This document shows positions 9,398 through 17,956 of a stretch of DNA of 64,000 bases, piece after piece (positions within the stretch are counted from its first letter, which is position 1; every line of letters starts with the position of its first letter). The notes beneath the pieces were generated by a model. It was not told the DNA's origin, ran no database searches, and was given only the letters and a program-made list of their open reading frames with translations. The position numbers were made by a program, and so were the translations under genes. The stretch comes from Thiohalocapsa halophila (GTDB taxonomy: Bacteria > Pseudomonadota > Gammaproteobacteria > Chromatiales > Chromatiaceae): NCBI RefSeq assembly GCF_016583825.1, contig NZ_NRRV01000024.1, positions 16,799 through 80,798 of the forward strand. Reading direction: 5' to 3'.

Positions 9398-11674
9398 TCA
9401 GGAGGCCGGCGCCTTGCGCTTGCGCCGCGAGGGCCGCGAGCGCTTCTTACCGGCGCCCTTGGCAGCCTGCTTCTCGGACTGTTGCGCAGACTGGGCCAGC
9501 ACGAAGTCGATCTTGCGCTCGTCCAGATTCACGGCCGCCACCTGCACCCGCAGCCGGTCGCCGAGGCGATAGACCTGGCCCGTGCGCTCGCCGGTCAGGC
9601 GGTGGCCGACGGGGTCGAAGTGGTAGTAGTCGTTGTCGAGCGCGGTGATGTGTACCAGGCCGTCGATGTAGATCTCGTCCAGCTCCACGAAGATGCCAAA
9701 GCCCTGGACGCTGGTGATGGTGCCGTCGAATTCCTCGCCGAGCTTATCGCGCATGTACTCGCACTTGAGCCAGCTCTCGGCGTCGCGGGTGGCGTCGTCG
9801 GCGCGGCGCTCGGTGCCGGAGCAGACGTCGGCGATCTGCTGCAGCTCGGGCTTGGAGTAATCCAGGTCCGCCGCGGTACCGCCGGCCAGGATGTGCTTGA
9901 TGACACGATGGACGATGAGGTCCGGGTAACGGCGGATGGGCGAGGTGAAATGGGTGTAGGCGTCGTAGGCGAGGCCGAAGTGGCCGACATTGTCCGAGCT
10001 GTACATGGCCTGCCGCATGGACCTGAGCAGCACGGTTTGGATCAGGTGCGCATCCGGGCGGCCCTTCACCGAGTCCAGCAGGGTCGCATAGTCCTGCGCC
10101 GTGGGCTTGTTGCCGCCGGGTAGATTCAGGCCCAGCTCGCCCAGGAACTCCCGCAGGTCCGAGAGCTTTTCTTCGTTCGGGGTCTCGTGGATGCGGTAGA
10201 GCGCCGGCATCTTCTTGCGCTCGAAGAGCCGGGCCGCGGCCACGTTGGCGGCCAGCATGCACTCCTCGATAATGCGGTGGGCGTCGTTGCGCCGCACCGG
10301 CTCGATGCGTGCGATGCGCCGGGACTCGTTGAAGACGAACTTGGTCTCGGTGGTGTCGAAGTCGATGGCGCCGCGCTTGGCGCGCGCGCCGTGCAGCGCC
10401 TCGAACAGTGCATGCAGCTCGTGCAGGTGGGGCAGGACGGCCTCGAATTGCTCCGCGAGCGCCGCGTCGGTCTCGTCCAGCATGGCCGCGACCTGGTCAT
10501 AGGTGAGCCGGGCGTGGGAGCGCATCACCGCCTCGAAGAAGCGTGAGCGCGTCACCCGGCCCTCGCGGTTCACATAGAGCTCGCAGGCCATGCAGAGCCG
10601 GTCCACGTCCGGATTGATGGAGCAGAGCCCGTTGGACAGTACCTCCGGCAGCATGGGTACGACCCGGTCCGGGAAGTACACCGAGTTGCCGCGCTTCAGC
10701 GCCTCCTGATCCAGTGCCCTATCCGGCGTCACATAGGACGACACATCGGCGATGCACACCAGCAGCTTCCAGCCCTTGGGCTTGCGCTCGCAGTAGACGG
10801 CGTCGTCGAAGTCGCGGGCGTCGGCGCCGTCGATGGTGACCAGCGGTAGCTCGCGCAGGTCGGTGCGCCCGGCTTTGGCGGCCTCCGGCACCTCCTCGCC
10901 GAGGGTCGCGATCTCGGCGGTGACGGCCTCCGGCCACTCCACCGGCAGGTCGTGGGCGCGGATGGCGATGTCCGTCTCCATGCCCGGGCCCATGTGGTCG
11001 CCCACCACCTCCAGGATGCGGCCGATGGGGGGCGTGCGCTTGGTGGGCTGGTCGGTGATCTCGGCGACCACGATCTGGCCCTGCTGCGCCTCCATGAGGC
11101 GGTCGCTCGGGATGATGATGTCGTGGGTCATGCGCTTGTTGTCCGGCACCACTAGACCGACCCCGCTTTCGGAGTACAAGCGGCCGACGACACTGGTGGT
11201 GCTGCGCTCCAGGATCTCGACGACCGAGCCCTCAAGACGCCCGCGGCGGTCGCGGCCGGTAACCCTGGCCACCACGCGATCACCGTGGAAGACGGTGCGC
11301 ATCTCCTTCGGATATAGATAGAGGTCGTCGCCGCCCTCGTCCGGCTTGACGAAGCCGAAGCCGTCCGGGTGGGCGATGATGCGCCCGGCGACCAGGTCCC
11401 GTTTGTTGACCAGGCAATATGCCTCACGACGGTTGCGCACCAGCTGTCCGTCGCGGACCATGGCCCCGAGCCGGCGGTCGAGTGCCGTGAGGTCCTCCTC
11501 GTCTTTCAGACCCAGGGCGTCGGCCACCTCCTGGAAGCCCATGGGTGCCCCGTGCTGGGTGAGCGTCTCGAGGATGTACTCGCGACTGGGGATGGGGTTT
11601 TCGTACTTCTTGGCCTCGCGCTGGCGATGCGGGTCCTGCCCCTTCGCCGACTGGGCCGATTTGCGTCGTGCCAC
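9398..11674 (-). CDS. rnr: Ribonuclease R
   Basis: RNase R is a processive 3'-5' exoribonuclease that degrades structured RNA and acts in rRNA and tmRNA quality control. The GTG at 11674 gives 758 aa and has GGAG 8-11 nt upstream. The longer open frame to 11920 runs across the tRNA-Leu gene and is rejected. An N-terminal winged helix (about 25-90) is followed by cold-shock domains. The RNB catalytic domain begins LVTIDGADARDFDDAV (metal-binding Asp cluster) and includes FTSPIRRYPDLIVHR. An S1 domain at about 660-740 has FDGTITSVQGFGIFVEL. The tail is Lys/Arg-rich as in other RNase R proteins. rlmB follows downstream. Confidence 0.96.
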   Translation of the reverse strand: MARRKSAQSAKGQDPHRQREAKKYENPIPSREYILETLTQHGAPMGFQEVADALGLKDEEDLTALDRRLGAMVRDGQLVRNRREAYCLVNKRDLVAGRIIAHPDGFGFVKPDEGGDDLYLYPKEMRTVFHGDRVVARVTGRDRRGRLEGSVVEILERSTTSVVGRLYSESGVGLVVPDNKRMTHDIIIPSDRLMEAQQGQIVVAEITDQPTKRTPPIGRILEVVGDHMGPGMETDIAIRAHDLPVEWPEAVTAEIATLGEEVPEAAKAGRTDLRELPLVTIDGADARDFDDAVYCERKPKGWKLLVCIADVSSYVTPDRALDQEALKRGNSVYFPDRVVPMLPEVLSNGLCSINPDVDRLCMACELYVNREGRVTRSRFFEAVMRSHARLTYDQVAAMLDETDAALAEQFEAVLPHLHELHALFEALHGARAKRGAIDFDTTETKFVFNESRRIARIEPVRRNDAHRIIEECMLAANVAAARLFERKKMPALYRIHETPNEEKLSDLREFLGELGLNLPGGNKPTAQDYATLLDSVKGRPDAHLIQTVLLRSMRQAMYSSDNVGHFGLAYDAYTHFTSPIRRYPDLIVHRVIKHILAGGTAADLDYSKPELQQIADVCSGTERRADDATRDAESWLKCEYMRDKLGEEFDGTITSVQGFGIFVELDEIYIDGLVHITALDNDYYHFDPVGHRLTGERTGQVYRLGDRLRVQVAAVNLDERKIDFVLAQSAQQSEKQAAKGAGKKRSRPSRRKRKAPAS

Positions 11675-11790
11675 GTGATCTCCGCCGCTTTCCTTAAAAC
11701 GGCTTAGTGTAGCGTTGACAGGGGGTTCCTGTCTCACTATCATTCCGAGGCTTCGCGGGCGGCGTTCATCAGTTCGCTCGCGCGCCCCCG

Positions 11791-11877
11791 GCCGAGGTGG
11801 CGGAATTGGTAGACGCGCATGGTTCAGGTCCATGTCTGGGAAACCAGGTGGAGGTTCAAGTCCTCTCCTCGGCACCA
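11791..11877 (+). tRNA. tRNA-Leu (anticodon CAG)
   Basis: An 87-nt class II tRNA with acceptor arms GCCGAGG/CCTCGGC, anticodon stem-loop CATGG-TTCAGGT-CCATG, a long variable arm (GTCTGGGAAACCAG), T-arm GAGGTTCAAGTCCTC and encoded ACCA. It is divergent from rnr and is followed by a strong terminator. Confidence 0.97.
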
Positions 11878-11931
11878 CACTCCGGCGAAGGGCCGCTCCC
11901 GGGCCCCCAAGCAGAAACAAGCAGTAGAAAC

Positions 11932-11962
11932 AAAAAACGCTGCCCTCAAGGCAGCGTTTTTT
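11932..11962 (+). terminator. Rho-independent terminator after tRNA-Leu
   Basis: CGCTGCC-CTCAA-GGCAGCG (11938-11956) forms a perfect 7-bp stem, preceded by six A and followed by six T. The symmetry means it can also stop transcripts arriving from the minus strand (the small gene at 11995-12222). Confidence 0.92.
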
Positions 11963-11994
11963 GTTTGTCTCTCATGGCTTCGAGCCGCTCGCGC

Positions 11995-12222
11995 CTACGC
12001 CTCATCACGGCGGATCAACGAAAGATCTGGGGGGTTGCTCGAGCGCTTAGCGGCGCTCGCGCGGCTGCGCGGGAGAGTCCCCCGGCGCAGCGCCTCGTCA
12101 TGCTTCACGGTGAGACGCTGCCGGCGCATGCGCTGCACGGCACGCAGCTGCCAGATGCAGAACGCGATCGCCGAGCCCCAGAACAACAGGATCTGCAGGC
12201 TCTTGAAAGTACTGTAATCCAT
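11995..12222 (-). CDS. Small single-span membrane protein, unknown function
   Basis: The ATG at 12222 gives 75 aa: a short N-terminus, one hydrophobic helix (SLQILLFWGSAIAFCIWQL, about 7-25) and a basic cytosolic tail rich in Arg and Lys. The frame remains open upstream, but that part looks non-coding. It lies just before the bidirectional terminator at 11932-11962, which supports real transcription. No family was recognised. Confidence 0.5.
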   Translation of the reverse strand: MDYSTFKSLQILLFWGSAIAFCIWQLRAVQRMRRQRLTVKHDEALRRGTLPRSRASAAKRSSNPPDLSLIRRDEA

Positions 12223-12314
12223 CGCTTTTGCCTCGCTATTGGTGCCGGCGGCGCCGGCTCGGGTGCAATAATCTAGGCAAAAAACGCGGGCACAAACCGG
12301 TAAAGCATGAGGAA

Positions 12315-13262
12315 TCAGCGCCTGTCCGCGGCTGCCACCGCCGGCAGCGGGCGGCGCGACCACAATGCCGCCAGCGCCGAGCCCGAGAGGTTGTGCCAAA
12401 TGGAGAAGAGCGCCCCTGGGATGGCGGCGGCGGCAGAGAAGTACTGCACCGCCAACGCCCCCGCGAGACCCGAGTTCTGCATGCCCACCTCGATGGCCAG
12501 GGTCCGCGCACTGCGCAGGTCCCGTGTCACGAGCAAGCCGAGGCCGTAGCCCGCCGTCAGGCCAACGGCGTTATGCAGCACAACGGCGAGAACGATAAGC
12601 CAGCCAGCGGCGGCGATGTTATCCAGGTTCAGCGCCACGATGATGGCGATGATCAGCACGATGGCCGCCATGGACAGCAGCGGGAAGACGTCTTTCACCG
12701 GCGCCAGGCGCGCACCGAGCCAGGTGTTCACGGCCACCCCGAGCATCACCGGCAGCAGCACGATCTTGGCCACCGACAGCAGCATGTCCCATACCGGCAC
12801 CGGCACCTGCTGCCCCACGTAGAGCCAGGTCAGTAGCGGCGTGGCGACGACGGCGAGCAGCGTGGAGGCCGCCGTCAAGGTAATGGACAGAGCGACATCG
12901 CCGCGGGCGAGGTAGCACACCACGTTCGAGGCCGTGCCGCCCGGGCTCGCTCCCACCAATACTAGCCCGGCGATCAGGGCCGCGGGCAAGCCCAGCGCCG
13001 TGCCGATGACCCAGGCGGCCAGGGGCATGACGCCGAACTGAAGCGCCATGCCGAGCCCCACCTGCTGCGGCCGCTGCCAGACGGCCGCGAACTGACGCCA
13101 AGTCAGCGTCACCCCCATGCCGAACATCACGACGCCCAGCAGCGGCACGATGGCGGGCTTCAGCGGCGCGAGCCAGTCCGGGCGCAGATAGGCGAGCACC
13201 GACCCCAGCAGGGCCCATAGCGGGAACAGGGTCGTGGCGGTGGCTCCGGTGCGGATGGGCAT
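12315..13262 (-). CDS. Bile acid:sodium symporter (BASS/SBF) family transporter
   Basis: The product has 315 aa with about ten hydrophobic helices, which matches the SBF fold of Na+-coupled organic-anion transporters. Family marks are LLGVVMFGMGVTLTW (helix 2), the sodium-site crossover block VGASPGGTASNVVCYLARGD (about 103-122) and EVGMQNSGLAGALA in the second repeat. Substrate cannot be inferred; relatives move bile acids, pantoate, pyruvate or other carboxylates. The C-terminus WHNLSGSALAALWSRR is typical of the YocS-like subgroup. It sits between two small ORFs with no linked pathway genes. Confidence 0.88.
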   Translation of the reverse strand: MPIRTGATATTLFPLWALLGSVLAYLRPDWLAPLKPAIVPLLGVVMFGMGVTLTWRQFAAVWQRPQQVGLGMALQFGVMPLAAWVIGTALGLPAALIAGLVLVGASPGGTASNVVCYLARGDVALSITLTAASTLLAVVATPLLTWLYVGQQVPVPVWDMLLSVAKIVLLPVMLGVAVNTWLGARLAPVKDVFPLLSMAAIVLIIAIIVALNLDNIAAAGWLIVLAVVLHNAVGLTAGYGLGLLVTRDLRSARTLAIEVGMQNSGLAGALAVQYFSAAAAIPGALFSIWHNLSGSALAALWSRRPLPAVAAADRR

Positions 13263-13315
13263 GCGGCGGCGCTGATCTGATACGGCTCGGCAGGGGCGCC
13301 ATTATGCGGTCTCCG

Positions 13316-13549
13316 TCAGGCGCCAGCGACCAGCCGGCGGCGCGCGGCGGGCACACCGGTCGCGCCCGGCTGACGCCGCGGCCGCGGTGTGCGCCGCCGG
13401 ACACGGTGTACCCTGCGCGGCCGAGCACGCCGGGGTCGGCGCACCAGGAGCATAGAGAAGGACTCGACGGCGACGCTCGCCACACCAAGGGCGGCGTAGA
13501 GGAGGCTGAGGCCAAGCATCAGTAGCAGCAGATCGATCACGGGCAGCAT
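13316..13549 (-). CDS. Possible small membrane protein
   Basis: From the ATG at 13549 the 77-aa product has one strongly hydrophobic segment (VIDLLLLMLGLSLLYAALGVA, about 4-24), followed by SVAVESFSMLLV and a very Arg-rich tail that may be non-coding read-through. No homologue was recognised. It lies upstream of the BASS transporter on the same strand. The hydrophobic start argues for a gene, the Arg/Pro tail against it. Confidence 0.3.
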   Translation of the reverse strand: MLPVIDLLLLMLGLSLLYAALGVASVAVESFSMLLVRRPRRARPRRVHRVRRRTPRPRRQPGATGVPAARRRLVAGA

Positions 13550-13725
13550 GGTGCGCTCCAACGGCGTTGTGGGCTGTGGGAGCAGCATGCGCCCATCGGT
13601 GGCTCATGCCGCGAGCCCGCGGCGACCATGCAGGACCACGCGCCGCCGAGTCGGCAAGCGCATCTGCCAGCCGCCCGGCGCGGATCAGGGCTAGGCCGGG
13701 CGGCGGCCGGCGCCAGCGGCGGCGC

Positions 13726-16002
13726 TCAGTCGGCGCGCAGAACGGGGAAGGAGAGCTCGTCGGCGATGCGCGGCACGGCCAGAGAGGAGGCGTCTTGGTC
13801 TTGCGCGGGGACAGACGGCCGGCGCTGGTCGCTGCGGCCGGGCGGCGGGATGCGCAGCGCGGGCACATGCTCCCAGGGGTCCAGGCGCGCGCGCTCCGGG
13901 CGCGGCGCCGCTGCCGAAGGGGCCCGCCGGAGCAAGGGCCGTTCGTCCACGATCCTGTCCACGAAACGGCCCGCCCCATCCAGCCGCAGCGTCGCCGCCG
14001 CGTTGTGCCCGCCCTGCCAGCTTGGCGCTGGATCAACCGCGGCTGACCTTGATGACGACCTCGGCGCTGACACCACCGCAGTGGCCGGACTCGCCGCGTC
14101 GGCTGGGTGTGCAGACTCGGGCTTGCGGTCCGCCGCGGCAGCGGCGGGCGCCGAGGGCCCGGTGTCTGCCGGTGAGGCGCTCGAGGTTTCTGCCGTGTCG
14201 TCGGCCGACAAGGCCGGCTCTGCGGAGCCGGCGGCATCCGCATCAGCGGTGACGGTCTCACCGACGGCGCTCGTATGGATTGCGACCGGCTCCGGATTCG
14301 GCTCGGAGGCTGGCTCAGATGCTGGCTGGGAGTCTGACTGGGGGGCTGGCTGGGGTGCGGGCTCGGGCTCTGCGAAGGCGATGCGCTCGGCACCGCTCAC
14401 CGGCTCGTCGAGCATCGCCAACAGCCGCTGATCGCGGTCATAGATATCGCGGCGGAAGCCCACTCGGCCCGCGGCATCCGCCTTGGCGGTGAGGTAGTAG
14501 AGGAGCACGGGCAGGTGCTCGTCCAGATGCACCCAACGGGTGCTGCCGCGGCGCACCACGCGGTCTATATTCGACCTGTTCCACGCCGGCTCGTCCAGCA
14601 CCTGCTCGGCGAGGGTGAGCGGGTCATGGACGCGCACACAGCCGTGGCTGTAGGTGCGCCGGGAGCGCTTGAAGAGGTAGCGCGACGGGGTGTCGTGCAG
14701 GTAGATGGCATGGCCGTTCGGGAACATGAACTTGACCCGGCCGAGGGCGTTGCGCGGCCCGGGCTCCTGCACCAGGTAGTACTGACCGCCGCTTCGCACC
14801 CGCTTGTAGCCGTCGGGCACCCCCTTGAACGTCTTCTTCTCGATGGAGCGCGGCACGGTCCAGGTCGGATTGAACACTAGGTATTCCATCTCGTCGCGGA
14901 ACATGGGCGTCTGGTCGTCGACGGTGCCGATGATGCCACGGGTGCGCCAGGCTTCTTCATGATCGCGCACTAGATACAGCTCGAAGGCGGCCAAGTCCAC
15001 GAATAGATAGTCGGCAGGCAGGTCGTCATAGAGCCAGCGCATGCGCTCCAGATTGGCGCGGATGGTCAGCAGGCGCTCGTCGAGGGGCACGTTCAGCGCG
15101 CGCAGGGTGTTGGGCCCGACGATGCCGTCGGCGGCGAGCCCGGAGCGTTGCTGAAAGCCTTTGACGGCCTCGGCCAAGTCCTCGTCATAGACCTCGGGCA
15201 CCGCGGCGACGCCGAGGTCGAGTCCATCGATGACTTCAAGATGCTCGCGGATCAGGGGCACCCGCGGGTCCTGTGCGCCCACCCGCAGATTCGGGCCGCC
15301 GGGGATGTCGTCCCAGCCGCCGCGGTCGGCGATGGCGAGGTAGCGCCGATAGCCCTTCTTGAGATTCCGGTAAAAGGCCGGGCTCGGCAGCATGGCTGTC
15401 AGCTCCTCCGCCATGCCGGGCGTCGCCAGCGCCTGCGCCAGGTCCGCCTTGAGTCGCTCGGCGTCCGCCGGCTCCACGAAGGTCCAATCGGGGTTCACAT
15501 GCCGCGGATTGTGCTTGCCGAAGCGAAAATGGTGCACGTAGCGCAGTAGCGCATCGCAGAGCAGCAGTTCGGCGCTGGTCCGACGCTTCGCATCCCGCGC
15601 CGCCAGCGCGTCGGTCGCGAGCACCGTCTCGATGGCCTCGGCATGAAAGTCGCTCGGCAGGAAGCCGTCGGCGCGGCTCTGCCGGGCAAGTGCCAGCATG
15701 GTGCGGGCGCGGCGGCCGTCCCAGGCGGGCCGGTAGTCCCGCTCGGCATAAAACTCGGCGAGCAGTCGCGGCGAATAGAACTCGATATCGCGGCCCGCGA
15801 GCGCGACTGTGGGCGCCTCGGCGGATGCGTCGTCGGTGCCAAGGAAAGGCGACAGTGTTGTAGCCAGGTCGGCTGCCGCGGCGCCCGTCGCCAGCAGCAG
15901 ACAGAGTCCGATTGCCCCGGCCCGCGCGAGCGCCAGCAGCGGGCGCGCCGCGACGATGCCGGCTGCGGGTGGATCTTTGGCAAGAGCGCGGACGACTGGC
16001 AT
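13726..16002 (-). CDS. YcbB-type L,D-transpeptidase with long C-terminal low-complexity tail
   Basis: It forms 3-3 (mDAP-mDAP) cross-links in periplasmic peptidoglycan. The ATG at 16002 gives 758 aa with a signal peptide (ALARAGAIGLCLLLATGAAAA, about 25-45). An N-terminal scaffold domain includes YSPRLLAEFYAERDYRPAW. A peptidoglycan-binding helix bundle (about 268-305) ends GFQQRSGLAADGIVGPNTL. The YkuD catalytic domain (about 335-480) carries the nucleophile in YSHGCVRVHDP, with Cys455. LdtD-like proteins normally end soon after this domain. Here about 210 further residues follow that are rich in Ala, Pro, Glu and Ser, with repeats such as PAPQPAPQ and PASEPASEP. The tail is in the same frame with no stop and could be a wall-spanning linker. 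Confidence 0.9.
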   Translation of the reverse strand: MPVVRALAKDPPAAGIVAARPLLALARAGAIGLCLLLATGAAAADLATTLSPFLGTDDASAEAPTVALAGRDIEFYSPRLLAEFYAERDYRPAWDGRRARTMLALARQSRADGFLPSDFHAEAIETVLATDALAARDAKRRTSAELLLCDALLRYVHHFRFGKHNPRHVNPDWTFVEPADAERLKADLAQALATPGMAEELTAMLPSPAFYRNLKKGYRRYLAIADRGGWDDIPGGPNLRVGAQDPRVPLIREHLEVIDGLDLGVAAVPEVYDEDLAEAVKGFQQRSGLAADGIVGPNTLRALNVPLDERLLTIRANLERMRWLYDDLPADYLFVDLAAFELYLVRDHEEAWRTRGIIGTVDDQTPMFRDEMEYLVFNPTWTVPRSIEKKTFKGVPDGYKRVRSGGQYYLVQEPGPRNALGRVKFMFPNGHAIYLHDTPSRYLFKRSRRTYSHGCVRVHDPLTLAEQVLDEPAWNRSNIDRVVRRGSTRWVHLDEHLPVLLYYLTAKADAAGRVGFRRDIYDRDQRLLAMLDEPVSGAERIAFAEPEPAPQPAPQSDSQPASEPASEPNPEPVAIHTSAVGETVTADADAAGSAEPALSADDTAETSSASPADTGPSAPAAAAADRKPESAHPADAASPATAVVSAPRSSSRSAAVDPAPSWQGGHNAAATLRLDGAGRFVDRIVDERPLLRRAPSAAAPRPERARLDPWEHVPALRIPPPGRSDQRRPSVPAQDQDASSLAVPRIADELSFPVLRAD

Positions 16003-16344
16003 AGCCGAAAACCTCGGTGCTGGGCGCGGCTGCTTTGAGAGCGAACCCGAGCTGCAACAGATAGATAGCGGCACTATACCGAAGCTAGGTGAGAACCGCA
16101 GCTTGGCACGCGCCGAGGGCTTGCTCACGACTGCGTCCTCCCCTAGGCAATCGCTGCGTAGCCAGGGCTTCCAGCCCTAATTGTGTCACGCCAGGGTGGC
16201 CTGACTACGCAGGCAGCAGTCTCAGGTGCTCGGAGCCATGATCAAGTCGCACGCCAAGCTTGCCGGCGGCCGACCGCGCGAGCGCGGAGCTAGCCGAGCC
16301 GCCACCCTATCGAGCGCGCCGGAGGGGTGCCGGTCACCAGGCGC
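16003..16344. other. 342-bp intergenic region with a cruciform-like repeat
   Basis: No gene is seen. At 16155-16210 GCGTAG and CTACGC bracket an inner hairpin AGGGCT-TCC-AGCCCT (16164-16178). The region lies between the end of spoVR and the start of the L,D-transpeptidase on the same strand, so it probably holds the promoter of the latter. Confidence 0.45.
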
Positions 16345-17838
16345 TCAGGCCTCGCTCAGCAGCTGCACCCGCCCCTCTTCATCCACGGCCTCCAGTCGCA
16401 CATCGAACCCCCAGAGCCGGCGAATATGCAGCAGCATCTCGTCCAGGGTGTCTCCGAGCGGGCGACGGTTGTGGCGAAAATGGCGCAGGGTCATGGAGCG
16501 ATCGCCGCGCAGGTCGACGTCGTAGACCTGGATGTTGGGCTCGCGGTTGCCGAGGTTGTACTGCTCGGCCAGCGCTTGGCGCAGCTGGCGATAGCCGATT
16601 TCTTCGTGGATCGCGGTGATCTCCAGGGTGTCCTCGCGGTCGTCATCGCGTACCTGGAAGAGGTGGAAGTCGCGCATCAGCTTGGGCGAGAGATATTGCG
16701 CGATGAAGCTCTCATCCTTGAAGTTGCGCATGGCGAAGTCGAGCACCTTGAGCCAGTCGCCGCCGGCGATGTCCGGGAACCAGTAGCGGTCCTCGTCGGT
16801 GGGCTCCTCGCAGATGCGCCGAATGTCGCGCATCATCGCAAAGCCCAGCGCATAGGGGTTGATGCCCGAATAATAGGGGGAGTCGAAATCCGGCTGATAA
16901 ACGACGTTGGTGTGCGATTGCAGCACTTCCATCATGAAGCCGTCGGTTACCATGCCCTGGTCGTAGAGACGATTCAGCAGAGTGTAATGCCAGAAGGTCG
17001 CCCAGCCTTCGTTCATGACCTGGGTCTGGCGCTGCGGGTAGAAATATTGACCGACCTTGCGCACGATGCGCACCACCTCACGCTGCCAGGGCTCCAGCAG
17101 GGGTGCATTCTTCTCGATGAAATAGAGCAGGTTCTCTTGGGGCTCTTCCGGAAAGCGCTGCTCGCGCTGGCCGCCGCCGCCGCCCGCCTGCTCCCCCGGC
17201 AGCGTCCGCCAGAGGTCGTTCACTTGCGACTGGAGGTAGGCCTCGCGCTCCGCCTGCCGGCGCTTTTCTTCGGACAACGACAACGGCGACGGCCGCTTGT
17301 AGCGATCCACGCCGTAATTCATCAATGCATGACAGGAGTCCAGCAGCAGTTCGACCTCTTCCTGGCCGTAGCGCTCCTCGCACTCAGCGATGTAATTACG
17401 CGCGAAGACCAGATAGTCGATGATGGCGTCGGCGCTCGTCCAGGTGCGGAAGAGATAATTGCCCTTGAAGAAGCTGTTGTGGCCGTAGCTCGCGTGTGCG
17501 ATCACCAGCGCCTGCATCGGCAGGGTGTTCTCCTCCATGAGGTAGGCGATGCAAGGGTCGGAGTTGATGACGATCTCGTACGCCAGCCCCATCTGCCCGC
17601 GGCGGTAGGTCTGCTCGGTGGAGACGAACTGCTTGCCGAAGGACCAGTGGTGGTAGTTGATGGGCAGGCCGACGCTGGAGTAGGCGTCGATCATCTGCTC
17701 CGAGGAGATCACTTCCACCTGGTTGGCATAGGTGTCCAGGCCGAACTCGTCATGGGCGATGCGCGCGATCTCTTTGTCGAAGCGCTTCAGGAGCGGGAAG
17801 CTCCATTCGGACGAGTCGGAGATGAGTTTGTCTGGCAT
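16345..17838 (-). CDS. SpoVR/YcgB family protein
   Basis: The start MPDKLISDSSEWSF at 17838 gives 497 aa. The family motif blocks are present: LPINYHHWSFGKQF, LAYEIVINSDPCIAYLMEEN, VIAHASYGHNSFFKGNYLF and MNEGWATFWHYTLLNRLYDQ. The His/Glu residues in the last two blocks resemble a metal site. Function is not settled; in enterobacteria the gene (ycgB) belongs to the RpoS stress regulon. It is the last gene of prkA-yeaH-spoVR, a strictly conserved trio. A stable inverted repeat separates it from yeaH, 118 bp upstream. A Gly/Gln-rich insertion (EQAGGGGGQREQ, about 218-229) looks disordered. Confidence 0.93.
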   Translation of the reverse strand: MPDKLISDSSEWSFPLLKRFDKEIARIAHDEFGLDTYANQVEVISSEQMIDAYSSVGLPINYHHWSFGKQFVSTEQTYRRGQMGLAYEIVINSDPCIAYLMEENTLPMQALVIAHASYGHNSFFKGNYLFRTWTSADAIIDYLVFARNYIAECEERYGQEEVELLLDSCHALMNYGVDRYKRPSPLSLSEEKRRQAEREAYLQSQVNDLWRTLPGEQAGGGGGQREQRFPEEPQENLLYFIEKNAPLLEPWQREVVRIVRKVGQYFYPQRQTQVMNEGWATFWHYTLLNRLYDQGMVTDGFMMEVLQSHTNVVYQPDFDSPYYSGINPYALGFAMMRDIRRICEEPTDEDRYWFPDIAGGDWLKVLDFAMRNFKDESFIAQYLSPKLMRDFHLFQVRDDDREDTLEITAIHEEIGYRQLRQALAEQYNLGNREPNIQVYDVDLRGDRSMTLRHFRHNRRPLGDTLDEMLLHIRRLWGFDVRLEAVDEEGRVQLLSEA

Positions 17839-17900
17839 GGGTACTCGCGCTGATCCGGGCGTCACTGAATTCCGGGCTCAGAGCCCATTGTTAGGCATTC

Positions 17901-17954
17901 AGTACGGAGTACGAAGTACGGGGACGGTGGCTCGCGTACTCCGTACTCCGTACT
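17901..17954. repeat. 20-bp near-perfect hairpin between yeaH and spoVR
   Basis: AGTACGGAGTACGAAGTACG (17901-17920) pairs with 17935-17954 (CGTACTCCGTACTCCGTACT) with one mismatch and a 14-nt loop. It begins 2 bp after the yeaH stop codon. Each arm is itself three tandem copies of a GTACGGA-type unit also found at 25169-25189 and 61558-61590. It may act as an mRNA-stability or attenuation hairpin within the operon. Confidence 0.8.
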
Positions 17955-17956
17955 CG

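Noticed and set aside
11675..11920. N-terminal extension of RNase R
   Set aside because: It would read antisense through tRNA-Leu; the GTG at 11674 with GGAG upstream and homology start fits better.
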